Counted from the stretch's first letter, positions 42,868 through 52,539 are shown. The stretch is 64,000 bases of DNA from Candidatus Nitrosopumilus sp. (GCA_025699075.1 JAILWG010000005.1:1-64000), one strand, 5' to 3'. Made by a program: numbers and translations. Notes: generated by a model not told the origin, from the letters alone.

Positions 42868-43644
42868 CTATCTTTTTGGCGGGTTTGCTAATCCTCTGAC
42901 ATATACGCATTGATCTGGAGAAATTGCCATTTCTGATGGGTTGATTTTTCTATCTGTAAGTTTTGCATCTGAGTTTCTAACTATTGCAAATGGTTTTGAT
43001 TCTGCACCCTCTCCCATTTTGTGATTTGCAATTGTGGCAAGATTGTCTACAACTGCTTGAAATGTAACTTTTAGTGGATTGCCATCAAGATCTTTTTTTG
43101 CTCTCATGTCCAAGACTGGCTCTATTCCTGCGCAAGATATTGCAACACCTGATGTGCCTATTCTTGCTGGCATTAATCTACTATCTACTAGGATGATTCC
43201 GACATGAATTAAAAACTTCAAGAAAATCTTTCTACGAATTTCTTCTGCAGTTAGATATGGATTTGTGGGGTATAGGATTGCCCTTCCTTTTCTTGCATTT
43301 GATTTATCAATTCCTGCATTTGGAGCCATAATGTTATCTGCTGATGTGATAACGAATCCTCCAATACCTCCAAAAATTTTATCTGATTCTCGAATTATTA
43401 TCTCTGCAATTTCTGATTTTAACTGATATTCTTTTGAAATTTTCAAGCCTTCTTGAGATGTTTTTATTTTTTCCAAATCTACAATCCTTCCTTGGGAATT
43501 TGAGACATATTTTGTTGAAATTACCAAGACATCTCCGTCTTCTAGTTTGACATCATTTTTTTCCAATGCTGCAAGCAATGCTTCAAAAATATCAAATTTC
43601 CCTTCCTGCCTTTCTGCTAAAAGTGGTAAAACTGTTAATTGCAC
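42868..43644 (-). CDS. cofE: Coenzyme F420:L-glutamate ligase
   Basis: It adds glutamates to F420-0. It has GDVLVISTKYVSNSQGRIVDL near the N terminus, GFVITSADNIMAPNAGIDKSN in the centre and RIGTSGVAISCAGIEPV. Length and motifs match CofE. I start at GTG 43644, where family similarity begins; an upstream GTG at 43698 adds 18 basic residues. F420 use is known in Thaumarchaeota. Confidence 0.86.
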   Translation of the reverse strand: MQLTVLPLLAERQEGKFDIFEALLAALEKNDVKLEDGDVLVISTKYVSNSQGRIVDLEKIKTSQEGLKISKEYQLKSEIAEIIIRESDKIFGGIGGFVITSADNIMAPNAGIDKSNARKGRAILYPTNPYLTAEEIRRKIFLKFLIHVGIILVDSRLMPARIGTSGVAISCAGIEPVLDMRAKKDLDGNPLKVTFQAVVDNLATIANHKMGEGAESKPFAIVRNSDAKLTDRKINPSEMAISPDQCVYVRGLANPPKR

Positions 43645-43750
43645 AATGTTTTGAGTGTTCTTTTTCTTTTTTATTGTTCTGAAATAGGAGTTTCTCACGT
43701 ATAATCAATTGGTATTTGCTTGAGATTTATGATATGAGTTTTTAGAAAAA

Positions 43751-44092
43751 TTAACTTGCAGATATTTTCGATTTTGTGTTTATTTGGTATGCTTCATCAA
43801 TTGTGGATACAAAAATAACTCCGTCCTCTTCTTTGCCTCTGTGTGCTGCATTCATAATTGCAGACACGACTGAGTCTGCTTTGGAATCTCCTACAACAGA
43901 CGTGATGGTGTCAATTCTGTTATAATCTGCAATGTATCTTGCAGTTCCTCTTGCTCCTTCTACCATTGGTCTTTCACCGTCTCCTTTTCCTCTGCTTTCA
44001 ACTACTGTAACCCCTTGTGCTCCTGCCTTGAGAATGCTGTGAACTACCTCGCTTCTTCTCATACTTGGCACCATTGCGTCAATTCTTTTCAT
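43751..44092 (-). CDS. P-II-family regulator with divergent T-loop
   Basis: The 113 residues follow the P-II fold: MKRIDAMVPSMRRSEVVHSIL, then GAQGVTVVESRGKGDGERP, the T-loop region EGARGTARYIADYN, and the B-loop GKEEDGVIFVSTIDEAY. The Tyr normally found in the EVYRG segment is Ala here, so it cannot be uridylylated there. It probably senses ATP/ADP and possibly 2-oxoglutarate, with an unknown partner. No ammonium-transporter gene is adjacent. Confidence 0.85.
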   Translation of the reverse strand: MKRIDAMVPSMRRSEVVHSILKAGAQGVTVVESRGKGDGERPMVEGARGTARYIADYNRIDTITSVVGDSKADSVVSAIMNAAHRGKEEDGVIFVSTIDEAYQINTKSKISAS

Positions 44093-44312
44093 AGAAAAAT
44101 TTCAAAAATCACCATATAATAATTTTAGAATGTTTGTTTTATCATGTTAAAAATTTAGAGTTTCTAGTGGTTAGACAATGACTAGTATGATCCGAATTTG
44201 TTTTTTAGATTATTCTTAGAAAAATATCTTACATCATAATTGATTCAATTATGAAATTGCATTCATGACTGCATCAAATAAATATCGATTCTAAAGGCTC
44301 AATCTGTTAATC

Positions 44313-44456
44313 ATGGGAAAAAGAATTACAATTGTTTTAGATGAAGATCTATTAAAAAAATTAAGACTTATTCAAGCAAAAAAGATTGGTAAATCCACAG
44401 TGGCTGTCAGTTTTTCAAGTGTTATTAGCGAAGAACTTCGAAAGGCTCTGAAATAG
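44313..44456 (+). CDS. Ribbon-helix-helix micro-regulator, 47 aa
   Basis: The protein reads KRITIVLDEDLLKKLRLIQ at the start (ribbon and helix 1), then a loop with KIGKSTVAVSFSSVI, and helix 2 ending EELRKALK. This is the CopG/MetJ-type ribbon-helix-helix size and layout. It stands alone after a ~220-bp gap downstream of the P-II gene that holds nothing else I can support. Confidence 0.72.
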   Translation: MGKRITIVLDEDLLKKLRLIQAKKIGKSTVAVSFSSVISEELRKALK

Positions 44457-44699
44457 AATCTTTCATGTATAATTATTGCACGATAAAATCTGTTTTTTAC
44501 AAACGATGCTGGTGATTTACATGAACAAATCATTCATTATGGTTTTAAACAAATTCTGCTAATCTATGTCATGTCAAATGATAAATCTGAATCATGGGAG
44601 CAACTCTACGGATTGTCTTGGACAATTATTGATGAGGAATAGTCTCGTACTGAGAATTGTTTGGTAAATCTTAACTACCAAAGCAATTCCTCTTTTTCC

Positions 44700-44837
44700 A
44701 TGAAAAAAGGAAGTTGTGATGTATGCGGATGTGACATTGAGCATCCATGTATTACGCATTGCTCAGAAGAATGTCTTTTTACAATTATTCGCAATAGCCG
44801 GTCAATATACGGGATTCCTGTGGAGAATTGGAATTGA
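44700..44837 (+). CDS. Cys-rich micro-protein, 45 aa
   Basis: The frame encodes 45 residues with SCDVCGCDIEHPCITHCSEEC, seven Cys and two His arranged like a compact zinc knuckle or treble clef. A TATA-like gtaaatctt lies ~35 nt upstream. It is independent of the isomerase genes downstream. Function unknown. Confidence 0.6.
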   Translation: MKKGSCDVCGCDIEHPCITHCSEECLFTIIRNSRSIYGIPVENWN

Positions 44838-44902
44838 GTGAATCCAGTATGACACTTGAACATCTGAAAAGCTTTTAATCTGTAGAACAAGCTTTTTTCA
44901 TT

Positions 44903-46174
44903 ATGAATATTGTTGAAAAGATTCTTGCTCGTGGCGCAGGCAAATCTTCCGTTTCTCCAGATGATGTAGTTTTTGCCAAGGTGGACAAGGTCATGATGCA
45001 TGATGTATCTGGGCCAGGCGTGATTAAGGTATTTGATAAACTAAAGAAGCAAGGAATTTCAGTTGATAAATTGTGGGATCCTACCAAAGTTTGGGTAGCT
45101 GAGGACCACTTTGTACCTTCAGCAGAAAAAGTTTCTGCAGAAAATATTGTAAAACTATCTAACTTTACAAAAAATTATGGTATTGAAAAACACTTCAAAT
45201 ATGGAATGGGTCAATATGGCATTTGTCATACCATCTCTCATGAAGAAGCAATGGTGATGCCTGGTGATGTTTATGTTGGAGGTGACTCTCACACAAATAC
45301 AACTGGAGCTCTTGGTGCATTTGCCTGTGGATTGGGACATACTGACATTGCATATGTTTTATTGAATGGACAAATCTGGTTCAAAGTTCCTGAGACTTTT
45401 TACTTTAAGCTAAATGGAAAATTGCCTGATCATGTAATGGCAAAAGACCTAATTCTAAAAATTATCGGAGAAATTGGAACTGATGGTGGGGCATATCAAA
45501 CAATGCAGTTTGGTGGAACCGGCATTGATGAAATGTCTGTTGAAAGTAGATTGACCTTATGCAATATGACAACTGAAGCTGGTGCAAAGAATGGAATTGT
45601 TGAACCAGATCAAAAGGTAGTTGACTATCTGACACAAAGAGGAGCAACTAACATCAATTTGATAAAAGGTGATGCCGATGCTGAGTATTCCAAAGTATTT
45701 GAATTTGAAGGCTCAGAGATGGAGCCAACTGTTGCAAAACCATTCTCTCCCGAAAACACATGTGTCGTCCGAGAAGCTCCTTCTGTTGAATTGGACAAGT
45801 CTTACATCGGTTCTTGTACTGGAGCAAAATACGAGGATTTGGAAGCTGCAGCAAAAATACTCAAAGGAAGAAAAGTAAAAATCAGAACAGAAGTTTTACC
45901 TGCAGCAATTTCGATTTATCAGCGAGCCATGGAAAACGGCTTGTTGAAAATTTTCTTAGATGCAGGTGTCACAGTTGGACCTCCAACGTGTGGTGCATGC
46001 TGTGGTGCACATATGGGCGTCTTGGCTAAGGATGAAATTTGCATAAGTACTACAAACAGAAATTTCCCTGGCAGAATGGGCCATGTAGAATCACAAACAT
46101 ATCTTGCATCTCCTTTAGTTGCAGCAGCCTCTGCAGTGACTGGTAAAATTACTGATCCGAGGGATTTGCAATGA
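44903..46174 (+). CDS. Aconitase-family dehydratase large subunit (HacA/LeuC type)
   Basis: The 423 residues carry the archaeal LeuC/HacA pattern. The [4Fe-4S] ligands are in YIGSCTGAKYEDL and GACCGAHMG; GMGQYGICHTISHEEAM and YVGGDSHTNTTGALGAF are near the N terminus. The substrate may be isopropylmalate, homoaconitate or a related tricarboxylate. The small subunit follows with ATGA overlap. Tandem with a second, bacterial-type isomerase. Confidence 0.87.
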   Translation: MNIVEKILARGAGKSSVSPDDVVFAKVDKVMMHDVSGPGVIKVFDKLKKQGISVDKLWDPTKVWVAEDHFVPSAEKVSAENIVKLSNFTKNYGIEKHFKYGMGQYGICHTISHEEAMVMPGDVYVGGDSHTNTTGALGAFACGLGHTDIAYVLLNGQIWFKVPETFYFKLNGKLPDHVMAKDLILKIIGEIGTDGGAYQTMQFGGTGIDEMSVESRLTLCNMTTEAGAKNGIVEPDQKVVDYLTQRGATNINLIKGDADAEYSKVFEFEGSEMEPTVAKPFSPENTCVVREAPSVELDKSYIGSCTGAKYEDLEAAAKILKGRKVKIRTEVLPAAISIYQRAMENGLLKIFLDAGVTVGPPTCGACCGAHMGVLAKDEICISTTNRNFPGRMGHVESQTYLASPLVAAASAVTGKITDPRDLQ

Positions 46175-46662
46175 AAGGTAACGTCATAAAATATGATAGG
46201 GACAACATTGACACTGATGTCATTATTCCAGGTCAATATCTAAAAGTTCATGATTATGCAGAACTTGCAACACATGCCATGGAGGGATTAGATCCTGATT
46301 TTCATTCCAAAGTTAAAGAGGGTGATTTTATTTTGTCTGGCAAAAATTTTGGATGTGGCTCTTCTCGTGAACATGCCCCCATTGCATTATCTCATTCTGG
46401 AATAAAGGCAGTACTAGCATTGTCTTTTGCTAGAATTTTTTACCGAAATGCAGTTGATGGTGCATTCTTACTTCCTATTGAAATTGAACAGGATGCATAT
46501 GATGGAATTTCAGAAGGTGACGAAATATCTATTGACGTATCAACTAATGAAATTAAAAACATTACAAAAAATCAAACATACAAAATGAAACCTTTCTCAG
46601 AAATTATTGGAAAGATAATTGCTGCCGGTGGTCTCTTCAAGTACAAGCCTGACCAGGATTAA
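46171..46662 (+). CDS. Aconitase-family dehydratase small subunit (HacB/LeuD type)
   Basis: The 163 residues have the swivelling-domain pattern: [19 protein letters not shown], then [17 protein letters not shown] and [15 protein letters not shown]. The substrate-recognition loop reads YLKV; homoaconitases I remember have YLRT and isopropylmalate isomerases YLVY or similar, so the loop does not decide between them. It pairs with the gene at 44903. Confidence 0.85.
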   Translation: MKGNVIKYDRDNIDTDVIIPGQYLKVHDYAELATHAMEGLDPDFHSKVKEGDFILSGKNFGCGSSREHAPIALSHSGIKAVLALSFARIFYRNAVDGAFLLPIEIEQDAYDGISEGDEISIDVSTNEIKNITKNQTYKMKPFSEIIGKIIAAGGLFKYKPDQD

Positions 46663-46663
46663 A

Positions 46664-48079
46664 ATGGGAAAAACTCTTTTTGAAAAAATTTGGGAATCTC
46701 ATGTTGTTGTTGAAAAACAAGATGCTCCATCTTTAATCTATATTGACAGACATCTTGTGCATGAAGTAACATCTCCGCAGGCTTTTGATGGATTGCGAAT
46801 GAGCAATAGAAAAGTTAGACGACCTGACTTGACCATTGCTACAATGGATCACAATGTTCCAACAACTGACCGCTCACTTCCGATATTGGATCAAACATCG
46901 TCAATTCAAATCCAAACATTGGAAAAAAACTGTAAAGATTTTGGAATAAAATTATTTGATATTAACAGCCCTAATCAGGGAATTGTCCATGTAATTGGCC
47001 CTCAATTGGGAATTACGTTGCCCGGTACAACTATTGTTTGTGGTGACAGTCATACATCTACACATGGTGCATTTGGAGCACTCGCTTTGGGAATTGGAAC
47101 TAGTGATGTAGAGCATGTATTGGCCTCTCAAACTATGTGGCTAGAAAAACCAAAACCCTTTGAAATTAGGGTTGAAGGCAAAAGGAAGAATCCTCATGCA
47201 GTAACTGCAAAAGACATTGTGTTGTCAATTATCAAAAACATTGGAACTGGTGGAGGAACAGGCACAGTAATTGAATATCGTGGTGAGGGGATAACTGATC
47301 TATCCATGGAGCAAAGAATGACAATATGCAATATGTCAATTGAGGCAGGTGCACGTGCAGGACTGATTGCACCTGATGAGAAAACCTTTGATTATCTTCG
47401 TGGTAGGGAATACACTCCAAAGAACTATGAATCCCTAGTTGACTCTTGGAGAGAGAATTTGAAAACTGATGGTGATGCAAAATTTGAAAAACAATTCACT
47501 TTACACATTGATGATATAGCCCCACAAGTTAGTTGGGGAACTAATCCTGGAATGACTTGCGATGTCACAGAATCTATTCCCACTCCTGATGACTTTTCAA
47601 AAGGTGATGTAAACCAAAAGAAGGGAGCTGAAAAAGCACTTGATTATATGGACTTGAAACCTGGAACTCCAATTGAAGATATCAAAATTGATAGGGTGTT
47701 TATTGGTTCATGTACTAATGCTAGATTAGAGGATCTGATTGAAGCATCCAAAGTAATCAAAGGACAAAAAATTTCTCCTCATGTTAAAGCAATGGTGGTC
47801 CCTGGCTCTCAAATGGTAAAAAAACAAGCCGAAGAAATGGGATTGGATAAAATTTTCATTGATGCAAACTTTGAATGGAGAGAAGCTGGATGTAGTATGT
47901 GTCTTGGAATGAATCCTGATATTTTATCTCCTGGTGAGCGATGTGCAAGTACTTCTAATCGAAATTTTGAAGGCAGACAAGGAACTGGAGGAAGAACTCA
48001 CTTGGTTAGTCCAGTAATGGCAGCAGCTGCTGCAATTAAAGGACATTTTGTTGATGTTAGGAAGATGGATTTGAGCTAA
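46664..48079 (+). CDS. leuC: 3-isopropylmalate dehydratase large subunit, bacterial type
   Basis: The 471 residues have the bacterial LeuC opening [41 protein letters not shown], and [4Fe-4S] ligands in [13 protein letters not shown] and [11 protein letters not shown]. It isomerises 2- and 3-isopropylmalate in leucine synthesis. ATG 46664 directly follows the previous small subunit. The bacterial type next to an archaeal type suggests acquisition by transfer. Confidence 0.9.
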   Translation: MGKTLFEKIWESHVVVEKQDAPSLIYIDRHLVHEVTSPQAFDGLRMSNRKVRRPDLTIATMDHNVPTTDRSLPILDQTSSIQIQTLEKNCKDFGIKLFDINSPNQGIVHVIGPQLGITLPGTTIVCGDSHTSTHGAFGALALGIGTSDVEHVLASQTMWLEKPKPFEIRVEGKRKNPHAVTAKDIVLSIIKNIGTGGGTGTVIEYRGEGITDLSMEQRMTICNMSIEAGARAGLIAPDEKTFDYLRGREYTPKNYESLVDSWRENLKTDGDAKFEKQFTLHIDDIAPQVSWGTNPGMTCDVTESIPTPDDFSKGDVNQKKGAEKALDYMDLKPGTPIEDIKIDRVFIGSCTNARLEDLIEASKVIKGQKISPHVKAMVVPGSQMVKKQAEEMGLDKIFIDANFEWREAGCSMCLGMNPDILSPGERCASTSNRNFEGRQGTGGRTHLVSPVMAAAAAIKGHFVDVRKMDLS

Positions 48080-48080
48080 A

Positions 48081-48665
48081 ATGGAACAATTCAAAAAAGT
48101 ATCCAGCATTGTAACTCCTCTTGATAAGGTAAATGTCGATACTGATCAAATTGTCCCAAAACAATTCCTGAAACTAGTTCAAAAATCTGGGTTTGGAAAA
48201 TTTTTGTTTTTTAATTGGAGATATGATGAAAATGATGTCAAAAAACCTGATTTTGTATTAAATGATAGTAAATACGAAAATTCTAAAATTCTTGTAGCGG
48301 GCGACAACTTTGGCTGTGGTTCCAGTCGCGAACATGCCGTATGGGCATTGCTTGACTATGGCTTCTCTGTGATTATTGCTCCTTCATTTGCAGATATTTT
48401 CTTTAGCAATTGCTTCAAAAACGGAATTTTACCAATTACTTTGAAGCAAGATCTTGTTGAGAAGTTACAAAAAGAAAATGGACTTGTTGAAGTAGACTTG
48501 GAAAACCAAATTATCACAACGCCTTCTGAGAAAATTCCTTTTGAAATTGATTCCTACCAGAAAAAAATTCTCTTGGAGGGATTAGATGATATTGCCCATA
48601 CTCTTCAATATGAAGACAAAATTTCTGCCTTTGAAAAAGAATCTAAAATCCCATCTGTTTTATGA
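48081..48665 (+). CDS. leuD: 3-isopropylmalate dehydratase small subunit, bacterial type
   Basis: The 194 residues show [52 protein letters not shown] and ADIFFSNCFKNGILP, all typical of bacterial LeuD. It lies 1 nt after leuC, so they form a pair. The 3' end overlaps the convergent nucleotidyltransferase by 23 nt. Confidence 0.9.
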   Translation: MEQFKKVSSIVTPLDKVNVDTDQIVPKQFLKLVQKSGFGKFLFFNWRYDENDVKKPDFVLNDSKYENSKILVAGDNFGCGSSREHAVWALLDYGFSVIIAPSFADIFFSNCFKNGILPITLKQDLVEKLQKENGLVEVDLENQIITTPSEKIPFEIDSYQKKILLEGLDDIAHTLQYEDKISAFEKESKIPSVL

Positions 48666-49359
48666 TCTTATTTACTGTTTTTTGATTTCTTTCTAAAATT
48701 GTTGGAGATTCTGCATCAATCCATTCGTTATCTCCGATATCAAAAGCACTGACTTTGCCCTCTTTTGATAATTTTTGTAAAATGTCATATGATAGATTAA
48801 TCTCCTTTTGTTTTTGTATTGATTTGATTTTTTTAATGATATCTTTTCCAAGCATATAGACTCCTAAACATTCTGATAGTTGTAATTTCATAACTGGTTT
48901 TTCTTTGAACTCTGTAATTATTCCGTTTTCTACTGTTGCAAATCCTGTCTCTTCTTTTCTTTTGGTTCTAGTTGCAATGCATGCAGAACTGTTCTTCTCT
49001 TTGAATGTCTCCTTCATTTTCTTGAGATCTATTGCACACAAATTATCTACAAACCATAAAACAAACTCTGTTTCGTCTTTGAGCTTATTTGCAATGTGAA
49101 GTAAATCTCCCCCTGTCCCACTTTGAGAATCTTGCACAAAAGTGATTTTTTGATTTCCAAAATAGTTTTTGATTTGTCCTCCCAACCCTGCAAAATCTGA
49201 AATGATTATCACTTCATCAACAAAACTAAATGATTTTAGATATTTTACAACATAATCAATCAATGGTTTCCCGTTGATTGGAATCATTGCTTTTGGGAAA
49301 TATTCAGTATATGGTTTGCCTCTAGTGCCACTGCCGCCTGCAAGAATTACAGCCTTCAC
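48643..49359 (-). CDS. Sugar nucleotidyltransferase
   Basis: The 238 residues have the signature AVILAGGSGTRGKPYTEYFPKAM, with VKYLKSFSFVDEVIIIS, DSQSGTGGDLLHIANK and KKEINLSYDILQKL. It transfers a nucleotide to a sugar phosphate (glucose-1-phosphate thymidylyl- or uridylyltransferase family). The substrate cannot be told. It starts with GTG, 3 nt after the end of uS9, so it is cotranscribed with the ribosomal operon. Confidence 0.87.
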   Translation of the reverse strand: MKAVILAGGSGTRGKPYTEYFPKAMIPINGKPLIDYVVKYLKSFSFVDEVIIISDFAGLGGQIKNYFGNQKITFVQDSQSGTGGDLLHIANKLKDETEFVLWFVDNLCAIDLKKMKETFKEKNSSACIATRTKRKEETGFATVENGIITEFKEKPVMKLQLSECLGVYMLGKDIIKKIKSIQKQKEINLSYDILQKLSKEGKVSAFDIGDNEWIDAESPTILERNQKTVNKIIKQMGF

Positions 49360-49362
49360 AGC

Positions 49363-49812
49363 CTAACGGTATGATTTCTGTTTTCTTCTTCTTGCACCAG
49401 GTCCGCCAAATTTCTTTGGTTCTTTTCTTCTGGCGTCTCCACTGACTAGGTATTTATCAAAATCAGTGATTCTCTTTCTAAGGTCTTCTCTAGTTGATTT
49501 TGGGAAAGGATGATCTTTTGGTTCTTTCTTAGATTTTGTCCATCCAGTAAGAGCTCTTGAAATTCCAGTTGCAACTGCACTGGCTTGACCCATAAAGCCT
49601 CCGCCTCTTACTCTTACAGAAATATCGATTTTATCTCTCAAATCTCCTGTAATTTCTAGCGGTGCTAAAATTACTTCACGAGCAGTTTCCTGTGGAATCA
49701 TCTCTACTGGTACATTGTTGATTCTAACTTTGCCTTTACCTTTAGTAATGTAAACATGGGCACTAGCTGTCTTTCTAGTTGCAAAATAAATTTCAGTTTT
49801 TGGTGTTGTCAT
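49363..49812 (-). CDS. rps9: Small-subunit ribosomal protein uS9
   Basis: The 149 residues start EIYFATRKTASAHVYITKGKG and carry VRGGGFMGQASAVATGISRAL, the uS9 core. The C terminus (GGPGARRRKQKSYR) is the basic tail that reaches the P-site tRNA. It overlaps uL13 by 4 nt. Confidence 0.95.
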   Translation of the reverse strand: MTTPKTEIYFATRKTASAHVYITKGKGKVRINNVPVEMIPQETAREVILAPLEITGDLRDKIDISVRVRGGGFMGQASAVATGISRALTGWTKSKKEPKDHPFPKSTREDLRKRITDFDKYLVSGDARRKEPKKFGGPGARRRKQKSYR

Positions 49813-50273
49813 TCAGTCCACCCTATTACTCTACATAATTCCCCAAGTGCAGTATAGTTTGATGGGGTCTTTCTAATCATAGCTTTTTCAAATTTAATTT
49901 TTTCAAGTGATTTAATTTCTTTTGGTGAACCAATGTATGTTCTCAGTCTTTGATGAGCTTCTTTTCCAGATGGCTTTCTATCATAAGGTAGCATTTGACG
50001 AATCATTTTTGCCATTACTGTATCTGGTCTTCTGTAGTGGACTGGTCCGTGTTTGTAATTGATGATGCTGTTAATCTCTAAAAATTCTCTATATTCTTTA
50101 ATTTGGTTACTTCGAGTTCCGCTCATCATGATTTTTTCACAATTCACTACTGAAACTCTGTTTCCTTGAATCAATAATTTTGCAACATTTGATGCTAATC
50201 TACCTGCAATGTGGTCTGTTGCGTCTACTACTATTGGTCTATCTGTTCTTACAACTGTCTCTTGCTTGGCCAT
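49809..50273 (-). CDS. rpl13: Large-subunit ribosomal protein uL13
   Basis: The archaeal uL13 pattern starts PIVVDATDHIAGRLASNVAK and has YKHGPVHYRRPDTVMAKMI. I choose ATG 50273, giving 154 residues that begin MAKQETVVRTDR; the in-frame upstream start at 50342 overlaps eL18 and adds 23 residues that do not look conserved. Confidence 0.93.
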   Translation of the reverse strand: MAKQETVVRTDRPIVVDATDHIAGRLASNVAKLLIQGNRVSVVNCEKIMMSGTRSNQIKEYREFLEINSIINYKHGPVHYRRPDTVMAKMIRQMLPYDRKPSGKEAHQRLRTYIGSPKEIKSLEKIKFEKAMIRKTPSNYTALGELCRVIGWTE

Positions 50274-50298
50274 TCTGCTGGATTTGTTAATTCTTCCG

Positions 50299-50646
50299 TT
50301 AGCCAAGTAGTACAACTCCTTTTCCTGTTGGATTCTGTTCAACCAAATCTGAGTGACTAATTATTTTTCCACCTTTTTCAATGATTTTAGTTGCTGCAGA
50401 GTTTGAAATTGAAAATGAGAATAATGTGATTTTGTGAGAAATATTGCCTGTTCCTAGCACTTTGCCTGGAAATACTACAATGTCGTTTTCTTTTGTAAGT
50501 TGATCAATTCTATTCAAATTGAGATCTCTTCTTGCAATCGATGGTTTTAATGCATATTCTGCCAATTTAGCCCAAATTGGAGCATCATTTTTGGCAGATG
50601 CCTTCTTTAGATCTTTGGCCATGTGAATAACGACTTGATTAGTCAT
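50299..50646 (-). CDS. rpl18e: Large-subunit ribosomal protein eL18
   Basis: Archaeal/eukaryotic large-subunit protein. IARRDLNLNRIDQLTKENDIVVFPGKVLGTG is split here as IARRDLNLNRIDQLTK and VFPGKVLGTG; SFSISNSAATKIIEKGG follows. Start at ATG 50646 or the in-frame ATG at 50622. It sits between Rpo3 and uL13, the usual archaeal order. Confidence 0.93.
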   Translation of the reverse strand: MTNQVVIHMAKDLKKASAKNDAPIWAKLAEYALKPSIARRDLNLNRIDQLTKENDIVVFPGKVLGTGNISHKITLFSFSISNSAATKIIEKGGKIISHSDLVEQNPTGKGVVLLG

Positions 50647-50691
50647 GTGAATAATGCGGTTTGAAACCCAAATATAATGTCTATGCTTAGA

Positions 50692-51330
50692 CTACTCTTC
50701 AATTTGGTCAATCATCTCTTTAAATTGACCAATTCTGTTGCTGACCTCATCTACTCCTGAAATGATGATCTGCTCAGGTTTGAGTGCTCCTGTTGATTCT
50801 ACTGTCAATACTTTGACATCTTCTTTATCAGTATCAGTTAGTGTTGATATGGTTGATGCATTCCATTTGGCATGTTCTGTGCCGCGTCCCAGTCTTGCAT
50901 AGCATTCTACTTTGATTTTTTGACCTGGTGCTAGTTGAACTATGGGAATTTTATCTGAAGTTGGCTTGATTGAATCATCTTCTGAAGATAACTCGTTAGA
51001 AAGTACTGTTCTTGTAACGTCTGAATCTCCTGAATCTAAAACTAGCATTACTTTGCAATTTGAACACCCTGTCTCACTTTGGCATTCGCACTTTGATGGC
51101 TCATTGAATCTGGCCAAATCTGTTGTTATTGGAATAAGTCCTAATCTGTGGGCTAAACCCTCATCAGGTAATACTGAAGAATTTTCAATAATGTCTACTG
51201 TGTCTATTGCAAATGTTGGAACTCCGTTAAGGCATACACGTCTTAGTGCATTTGCATACTGTAATGGAATACCGCTAAGTTTTACTGAAATCTTTTGATT
51301 ATCTTTGCTAATTACCTCTAAGGATGACAA
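50692..51330 (-). CDS. rpo3: RNA polymerase subunit Rpo3 (RpoD)
   Basis: The archaeal counterpart of bacterial alpha. GIPLQYANALRRVCLNGVP carries the assembly motif, HRLGLIPITTDLARFNEPS follows, and the inserted segment CECQSETGCSNCKVM has four Cys that could hold an Fe-S or zinc site, as seen in some archaeal Rpo3. AKWNASTISTLTDTDK precedes the C-terminal helix. Start TTG at 51330. Leads the Rpo3-eL18-uL13-uS9 operon; rps11 is not next to it. Confidence 0.94.
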   Translation of the reverse strand: MSSLEVISKDNQKISVKLSGIPLQYANALRRVCLNGVPTFAIDTVDIIENSSVLPDEGLAHRLGLIPITTDLARFNEPSKCECQSETGCSNCKVMLVLDSGDSDVTRTVLSNELSSEDDSIKPTSDKIPIVQLAPGQKIKVECYARLGRGTEHAKWNASTISTLTDTDKEDVKVLTVESTGALKPEQIIISGVDEVSNRIGQFKEMIDQIEE

Positions 51331-51527
51331 TGAGCAAAATTCCTAAAATCCACATAAAAATCTAGCTCGATTTTAGGCATGGTTAGAACAAAAAACGGCA
51401 CTTATGATGATTCAATTTGAAATGTGTAATTGAAATGTATTATCGTATGTAACACACTACTACCATTTTTATGATATTTTATGTTCTAAATTCAATACTC
51501 TTAAGTTCATACAATTAATCATCTAGT

Positions 51528-51731
51528 ATGAGTGAACCCAGAACCAGATCAAAGGCATGGTATATTCTGCCCGTGTTTATGGGAATAATTGGTGGCATTA
51601 TTGCATATTTTGCAGTAAAGAGAGATGATCCAAAATTAGGTAACAACTGTCTAAAAGTTGGGATTGTCATGTTTGTTATCAATCTCAGCGTTGGTTTCTT
51701 TATGGGATTCTTTTCTGAACTGATGATTTGA
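51528..51731 (+). CDS. Small membrane protein, 67 aa
   Basis: Two hydrophobic spans (WYILPVFMGIIGGIIAYFAV and VGIVMFVINLSVGFFMGFF) are joined by a loop with KRDDPKLGNNCLK. I recall double-span proteins like this in Thaumarchaeota but no function. The AT-rich 197-bp gap before it holds only a likely promoter. Confidence 0.72.
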   Translation: MSEPRTRSKAWYILPVFMGIIGGIIAYFAVKRDDPKLGNNCLKVGIVMFVINLSVGFFMGFFSELMI

Positions 51732-51801
51732 AATCTTCTTTAATGCTCTGATCTCTTTTGGGGAATTTTTGTGTTGTAATGATCACGTTTGACTTTTTGT
51801 A

Positions 51802-52416
51802 TCATAGTAGTTTTCTAAGGTGACATTCTTTCTCAAGTTCATCAAAATCAGAATATTGCACAGAGTCTATCCCTTCAGCCCTTGCAGATTCAACATTGGA
51901 CTTGAGATCATCTATGAAAAACAACTCTTCTTTTTGAAACGGAACACTGTCAATTACATGACGATATATCTCGGGCTCTGGTTTCAAATGACCAATCCTA
52001 TAGGATAGGAATTTGTGCTTGAAATGATCTAATGACAATAAATCTTCCACCACAGAGAAAGTCACATGTTCAGTATTTGACAAAATGCCTACAGTTGTCC
52101 CTTTTTTAGCCAAGTTTCTAGACAGTTCAATCATGGAATTATTCAGCGAAACATGTTTTCGAAATATTTTGTCTAAAAGAGATTCTTGAGAATTCATTAA
52201 TTTTGTTGATTCAAGTTCTTTTCCAATTCTATGCCAAAATTCTTTTTCAACTACTCTTCCAGTAGAAATATCTGCAAGATTTTTTTCAAATTCTTTTGAT
52301 AATTCTTCAGCATCTAATTGAAATTCTTCACTGACTTCTTGTATGAACCAAGAATTATGCCAATTTACAATGACTCCTCCCAAATCAAACAGAACACATG
52401 AAATTTTGTCCATCAT
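51802..52416 (-). CDS. HAD-superfamily hydrolase
   Basis: The 204 residues carry motif I VLFDLGGVIVNWHN (its second catalytic Asp is replaced by Gly, as in epoxide-hydrolase-like HADs), motif II VGILSNTEH, motif III Lys in FLSYRIGHLKPEPEIY and motif IV FFIDDLKSNVESA. A small-molecule phosphatase or related hydrolase is likely; the substrate is unknown. Two adjacent ATGs (52416, 52413). Confidence 0.88.
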   Translation of the reverse strand: MMDKISCVLFDLGGVIVNWHNSWFIQEVSEEFQLDAEELSKEFEKNLADISTGRVVEKEFWHRIGKELESTKLMNSQESLLDKIFRKHVSLNNSMIELSRNLAKKGTTVGILSNTEHVTFSVVEDLLSLDHFKHKFLSYRIGHLKPEPEIYRHVIDSVPFQKEELFFIDDLKSNVESARAEGIDSVQYSDFDELEKECHLRKLL

Positions 52417-52539
52417 GAATTTTCAGTATTTTGATTATTTCAATACTTTCCAACAAACCAACTCATGTTATAGAGATTCTACCATCATAGAAGAGTAAAA
52501 CGTATAGATAAATATCAAATCCTCATATCTAATTTAGAA

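Noticed and set aside
44571..44642. 23-aa frame with a TATA-like sequence upstream
   Set aside because: Too short to judge from one genome and without any motif; mentioned only as part of the micro-ORF cluster.
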